Shown piece after piece: positions 61,109-64,000 of a stretch of DNA of 64,000 nucleotides (the stretch's first letter is position 1; every line of letters begins with the position of its first letter). This stretch comes from Sulfuricella sp. GTDB taxonomy: Bacteria > Pseudomonadota > Gammaproteobacteria > Burkholderiales > Sulfuricellaceae. Location of the stretch: NCBI GenBank assembly GCA_018336195.1, contig JAGXQV010000034.1, positions 1 through 64,000 of the forward strand, written 5' to 3'. Below the pieces are notes generated by a model. The model was not told the DNA's origin and ran no database searches. It saw nothing but the letters and a program-made list of their open reading frames with translations. Made by a program: the position numbers and the translations under genes.

Positions 61109-61600
61109 TTATCGACGCGCGCCGGAACGACGGAACAATCCGCCCAACAAGCGCCGCCGGGAATGGGATATTTCCGCCACGGGTGGCTCCGCTACGATGG
61201 GCAACGGCCCGACAACCGCCGCCAACGCGGCTTGGGCCGCGGTACGCGCGGTTTCCTGATCGGGGAAATGGTACATCGGTGAGAACAATTGACAGGACAG
61301 GAATTCGCCCAGTTCCACGCCATGATCGAGAGTAAAAATATAGTCGCCGGAAGGAAAAATCAGGCTGCGTTGCTTGCCCGGCGCAAGCGAAACCCAGGCG
61401 GTAGCGGTTGCCGGCAGCAGTATCAGGTTCATGAACCAGGGGGTGATGAGTATCCCCAGCCAGCCGTAGGAACAGCGCTGAAATTCCAGCGCTTCGACCT
61501 TCAGGGCCGGGTTGAGCACCGGCATTCCGGCCATTTCGTTGGTATGAACGCGGCGAAACAGGGCCTCCAACTCGGCGCCGGGCGGTACCTCAAAGGGCAT
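61109..61600 (-). CDS. hupJ: Hydrogenase assembly chaperone of the HybE/HupJ family
   Basis: A 163-residue protein. The pattern NPALKVEALEFQRCSYGWLG, then ILITPWFMNLILLP and FPSGDYIFTLDHG is that of the HybE/HupJ family, chaperones for export and assembly of the small or large subunit. The C-terminus is basic. It starts within the last codons of hupF. Confidence 0.88.
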   Translation of the reverse strand: MPFEVPPGAELEALFRRVHTNEMAGMPVLNPALKVEALEFQRCSYGWLGILITPWFMNLILLPATATAWVSLAPGKQRSLIFPSGDYIFTLDHGVELGEFLSCQLFSPMYHFPDQETARTAAQAALAAVVGPLPIVAEPPVAEISHSRRRLLGGLFRRSGARR

Positions 61601-61835
61601 ACATCGGCATGTCGGGTTGTTGCAGGATGTCGGTCATCAGGGCGAGGGTTTCCAGGGCGCGTTCTTCATCGACTTTTTCGAAGGCGAAATTGCCGGCCTT
61701 GACCAGGACATAGTCGCCCAGCGCCAGTTCCTCGGTCATCAACATCAAGTTGACGTCACGAGTCTGGCCGAAACATTCGACCGTGGCCACCAACTCGCCG
61801 AGCGCTATCACGCGGGAGGGAATCGCCATGCACAT
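61590..61835 (-). CDS. hupF: HypC-family chaperone HupF
   Basis: An 81-residue protein starting MCMAIPSRVI, a HypC/HupF/HybG-type chaperone with the essential Cys after Met. It is dedicated to the uptake hydrogenase in hup clusters, while HypC (51410-51640) is general. It follows hupD by two bases and overlaps hupJ by 11. Confidence 0.93.
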   Translation of the reverse strand: MCMAIPSRVIALGELVATVECFGQTRDVNLMLMTEELALGDYVLVKAGNFAFEKVDEERALETLALMTDILQQPDMPMYAL

Positions 61836-61837
61836 GG

Positions 61838-62317
61838 TCAGCTTCTTTCCTCGACGGTCACGCCCCAGGTACGCAACTCGTCCAGAGCCAGCGCCACCAA
61901 TTGAGGAAGGCAGGCGGCCACTTGCGGGGTGAGGTCGAGGCTGTTGTCCAGCGAAACCGGCACGACGCCGATCACGGTGACGCTTCCCGGCGATTCACCG
62001 GCGAATTCCAGGGTCGCCAGCACGTCGGAAAGGGTAACTTGGTGCGGCGACATTTTCATGCTGAAGAATTTCGGGACTTCCGCGCCGCTGAGCTTGACCA
62101 CCGTGCCCGGCGCTGCACCGGTATTCACCGCGTCGAGAATCAGCACATGGTCGGCATGGGACAGATTGCCCATGACTTCCATCCCTGAGGTTCCTCCGTC
62201 GATCAACTCGACGTAATCAGGAAAACGATAGCGGCGCTCGATTTCCTCGACGGCGCGCACGCCGACGCCCTCGTCGGAGAGAATGATGTTGCCGACGCCT
62301 AATACGATGATTTTCAT
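61838..62317 (-). CDS. hupD: Hydrogenase maturation endopeptidase HupD
   Basis: A 159-residue protease that removes the C-terminal peptide of the large subunit after nickel insertion. It has the nickel-sensing acidic residues in GNIILSDEGVGVRAVEEI and ELIDGGTSGMEVM, and the His of MSPHQVTLSDVLA, as in HyaD/HybD. It lies about 80 bases after the large-subunit stop with a heptamer element between them. No hupC cytochrome b gene intervenes, unlike many hup operons. Confidence 0.94.
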   Translation of the reverse strand: MKIIVLGVGNIILSDEGVGVRAVEEIERRYRFPDYVELIDGGTSGMEVMGNLSHADHVLILDAVNTGAAPGTVVKLSGAEVPKFFSMKMSPHQVTLSDVLATLEFAGESPGSVTVIGVVPVSLDNSLDLTPQVAACLPQLVALALDELRTWGVTVEERS

Positions 62318-62322
62318 ATGGA

Positions 62323-62394
62323 GGTGATGAGTGACGGGTAATGAGTGATGGGTCGGGAGTTTATCCCATTACCCATCCCTCATCACCCATCACC
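62323..62394. repeat. Heptamer inverted repeat (GGTGATG type) between hupL and hupD
   Basis: Left arm: GGTGATG, AGTGACG, GGTAATG, AGTGATG (62323-62350). Right arm: CATTACC, CATCCCT, CATCACC, CATCACC (62367-62394). The loop is 16 bases. The right arm ends four bases from the hupL stop codon and the left arm six bases from the hupD start, so a hairpin would fill the whole intergenic gap. Confidence 0.85.
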
Positions 62395-62397
62395 GAA

Positions 62398-63999
62398 TTA
62401 CAACGCTTTGACCTTGATGATTTCCTTCTTCTCGGTATCGACCATGTGGATGGCGCAGGCGATGCAGGGGTCGAAGGAATGGATGGTGCGCAGGACTTCC
62501 AGGGGCTTTTCCGGGTCGGCGATGGGAGTGCCCATCAACGAGGCCTCGTAGGGGCCGAGCTGGTCTTCCTCGTTGCGCGGACCGGCGTTCCAGGTGGAGG
62601 GCACTACCGCCTGGTAGTTCTTGATCTTGCCGTTGTCGATCACCACCCAGTGCGACAGGGTGCCGCGCGGCGCTTCGTGGAAGCCCACGCCGGACACTTC
62701 GCCCTTGGGGAAGACGGGCGGATTGAAGGTCTTGATGTCGCCCTTGGCGAGGTTTTCCATCAACATCGTCCACTGTCCTTCGAGGATGTTGACGTTCATC
62801 CCGGCGGTTACCGCGCGCGCGGCGTGGCGGCCGATGGTCGAATGCAACGCGGAGAGTGGCAGCTTGACTTTGCCGACTGCCTCCACCGTGCCGAGCAGCT
62901 TGTTGAGATATTTCAGGGTGAGTTCGTCCTTCGCAACCACGCCGGCCAACACCCGCGCCAGCGGGCCAACTTGGGCAGGCTTGCCCTGGAAAGTCGGGGA
63001 CTTCACCCACGAATACTTGCCGTTTTCCTGGAAATCCGTGTAGTCGGCGATGGTTTCGCCCTTGTAAGGGTGCAGCGCGCCCTTGCCGCCCTTGTACCAG
63101 GAGTGCTTGACCGATTCGGCCACGCCGTCCTGGAACATCTTGTCGTTGAAGGTGGTGATGGGCTTGTAGCTGTCGAGGTTGCCGGCGGAGATATAGCCGC
63201 CCTTGGTAACAAACTGGGTGCCCTTGGTGTCGAGCGGATAATCGGGCACCGACAGGTAGTTCAGCACGCCCGCGCCGATCTTGGTCCAGTCGGCGTACAT
63301 CGCGCCGATGGCGCCGACATCCACCATGTAGACGTTCTCGACGAAATCGCGCAACGCGTCGATCTCGGTCTTCACGGCAAGCAGGCGCTCGACGGTCAGC
63401 ACCGACTGGCTGTCGGTGGAAATCGGGTTGGATACGCCGCCCACCGCCACGTTCTGGATGTGCGGCGATTTTGAACCGAGGATCGCCACGATCTTGTTGG
63501 CGTGACGCTGGGCTTGCAGCGCCTGCAAATAATGGGTAACGGCCAGCAGGTTCACTTCCGGTGTGAGCTTCATCGCCGGGTGGCCCCAATAGCCGTTGGC
63601 GAAGATGCCCAGCTGGCCGTTGTCGACAAAACCCTTGAGTTTCTCCTTGACCTTGCGGAACTCGTGTTTGCTGTTGCCGCTCCAGGTCGAGAGACTTTCC
63701 GCCAGCGTCGCGGTCTTGTCGGCGTCGGCGCTGAGGGCGGATACCACATCCACCCAGTCGAGTGCCGAGAGGTGGTAGAAATGGACGATTTCGTCATGCA
63801 AGGCATGGGCCGAAATAATCATGTTGCGGATGAATTGCGCGTTGAGCGGAATTTCCATCTGCAAGGCGTTTTCCACCGAGCGGATCGAGGCGATGGCATG
63901 CACCGTGGTGCATACGCCGCAGAAGCGCTGGGTAATCGCCCAGGCGTCGCGCGGGTCGCGGCCCAGGAGGATTTGCTCGACGCCCCGCCACATCTGGCC
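62398..63999 (-). CDS. hupL: Uptake [NiFe]-hydrogenase large subunit (partial, N-terminus off window)
   Basis: At least 533 C-terminal residues are visible; about 60-70 N-terminal residues lie beyond the window edge. The nickel ligands are RFCGVCTTVH (L1) and SFDPCIACAIH (L2). The tail MVDTEKKEIIKVKAL after the last His is the peptide removed by HupD. High similarity in layout to HupL/HyaB/HoxG points to a membrane-bound group 1 uptake hydrogenase that oxidises H2 in the periplasm. The small subunit gene should lie just outside the window. Confidence 0.95.
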   Translation of the reverse strand, partial: GQMWRGVEQILLGRDPRDAWAITQRFCGVCTTVHAIASIRSVENALQMEIPLNAQFIRNMIISAHALHDEIVHFYHLSALDWVDVVSALSADADKTATLAESLSTWSGNSKHEFRKVKEKLKGFVDNGQLGIFANGYWGHPAMKLTPEVNLLAVTHYLQALQAQRHANKIVAILGSKSPHIQNVAVGGVSNPISTDSQSVLTVERLLAVKTEIDALRDFVENVYMVDVGAIGAMYADWTKIGAGVLNYLSVPDYPLDTKGTQFVTKGGYISAGNLDSYKPITTFNDKMFQDGVAESVKHSWYKGGKGALHPYKGETIADYTDFQENGKYSWVKSPTFQGKPAQVGPLARVLAGVVAKDELTLKYLNKLLGTVEAVGKVKLPLSALHSTIGRHAARAVTAGMNVNILEGQWTMLMENLAKGDIKTFNPPVFPKGEVSGVGFHEAPRGTLSHWVVIDNGKIKNYQAVVPSTWNAGPRNEEDQLGPYEASLMGTPIADPEKPLEVLRTIHSFDPCIACAIHMVDTEKKEIIKVKAL

Positions 64000-64000
64000 G

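Overview
The window is 64 kb of a high-GC proteobacterial chromosome, most likely a Rhodocyclales-type betaproteobacterium (the Dechloromonas / Azospira / Sulfuritalea neighbourhood). That assignment is an inference from gene content: a Sec-exported clade II nitrous oxide reductase with its own c-type cytochromes, a two-subunit glycine decarboxylase, menaquinone genes (menB, menA, menC) and an uptake [NiFe]-hydrogenase cluster with HoxX. No rRNA, tRNA or CRISPR array was seen.

Layout. 1-5.9 kb (minus): nos cluster, in transcription order nosZ, monoheme cytochrome, diheme cytochrome, NosB-like membrane protein, nosD (cut by the left edge). Both cytochrome genes carry FNR/DNR-type boxes with identical spacing to a -10 element, and nosZ ends in a strong terminator, so the cluster is several transcription units. 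5.9-7.5 kb: menC and an OGFr-domain protein. 7.6-13.1 kb: gcvT, gcvH, gcvPA, an unrelated LprI-like gene, then gcvPB. 13.1-22.7 kb: a REC-PP2C regulator, menB-menA-tlpA, a chemoreceptor, a soluble NarX-like kinase with a NarL-like regulator, and cysG. 22.8-30.8 kb: a large PAS sensor kinase, then a nickel/hydrogenase regulatory block (HupT/HoxJ-like kinase, nikR, a nickel transporter and a TonB receptor) with a NikR-like operator.

30.9-38.9 kb is an accessory island of lower GC. It holds hipBA and a compact operon of a radical SAM enzyme, a 135-residue protein and a 1344-residue STAND-type NTPase with an N-terminal nuclease-like domain. This operon is the best candidate in the window for an undescribed, probably anti-phage, system. 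39-44.4 kb is a branched-chain amino acid type ABC transporter with a fused permease-ATPase. 44.5-46.4 kb has a thioredoxin-like protein lacking its active-site cysteines and two toxin-antitoxin pairs (vapBC-like, higBA).

46.4-64 kb (mostly minus) is the hydrogenase locus: hupL (cut by the right edge), hupD, hupF, hupJ, a chemoreceptor, hupK, hypA, hypB, hypF, a plus-strand YqjD/YqjE/YqjK-AI-2E block, hypC, hypD, hypE, an HD-domain protein, a gene remnant and hoxX. Together with the nickel genes this gives nickel import, storage, cofactor assembly and subunit maturation. Electrons from H2 could pass through the quinone pool, probably including menaquinone, toward denitrification ending at NosZ; that coupling is inferred.

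A striking shared feature is a set of inverted repeats whose arms are tandem degenerate heptamers (TTTAGTG-, AGGACTG- and GGTGATG-type). Eight sites were found, six of them in the hydrogenase locus. Two lie in frame inside hypF, and two supply the stop codons of hypF and hupK.
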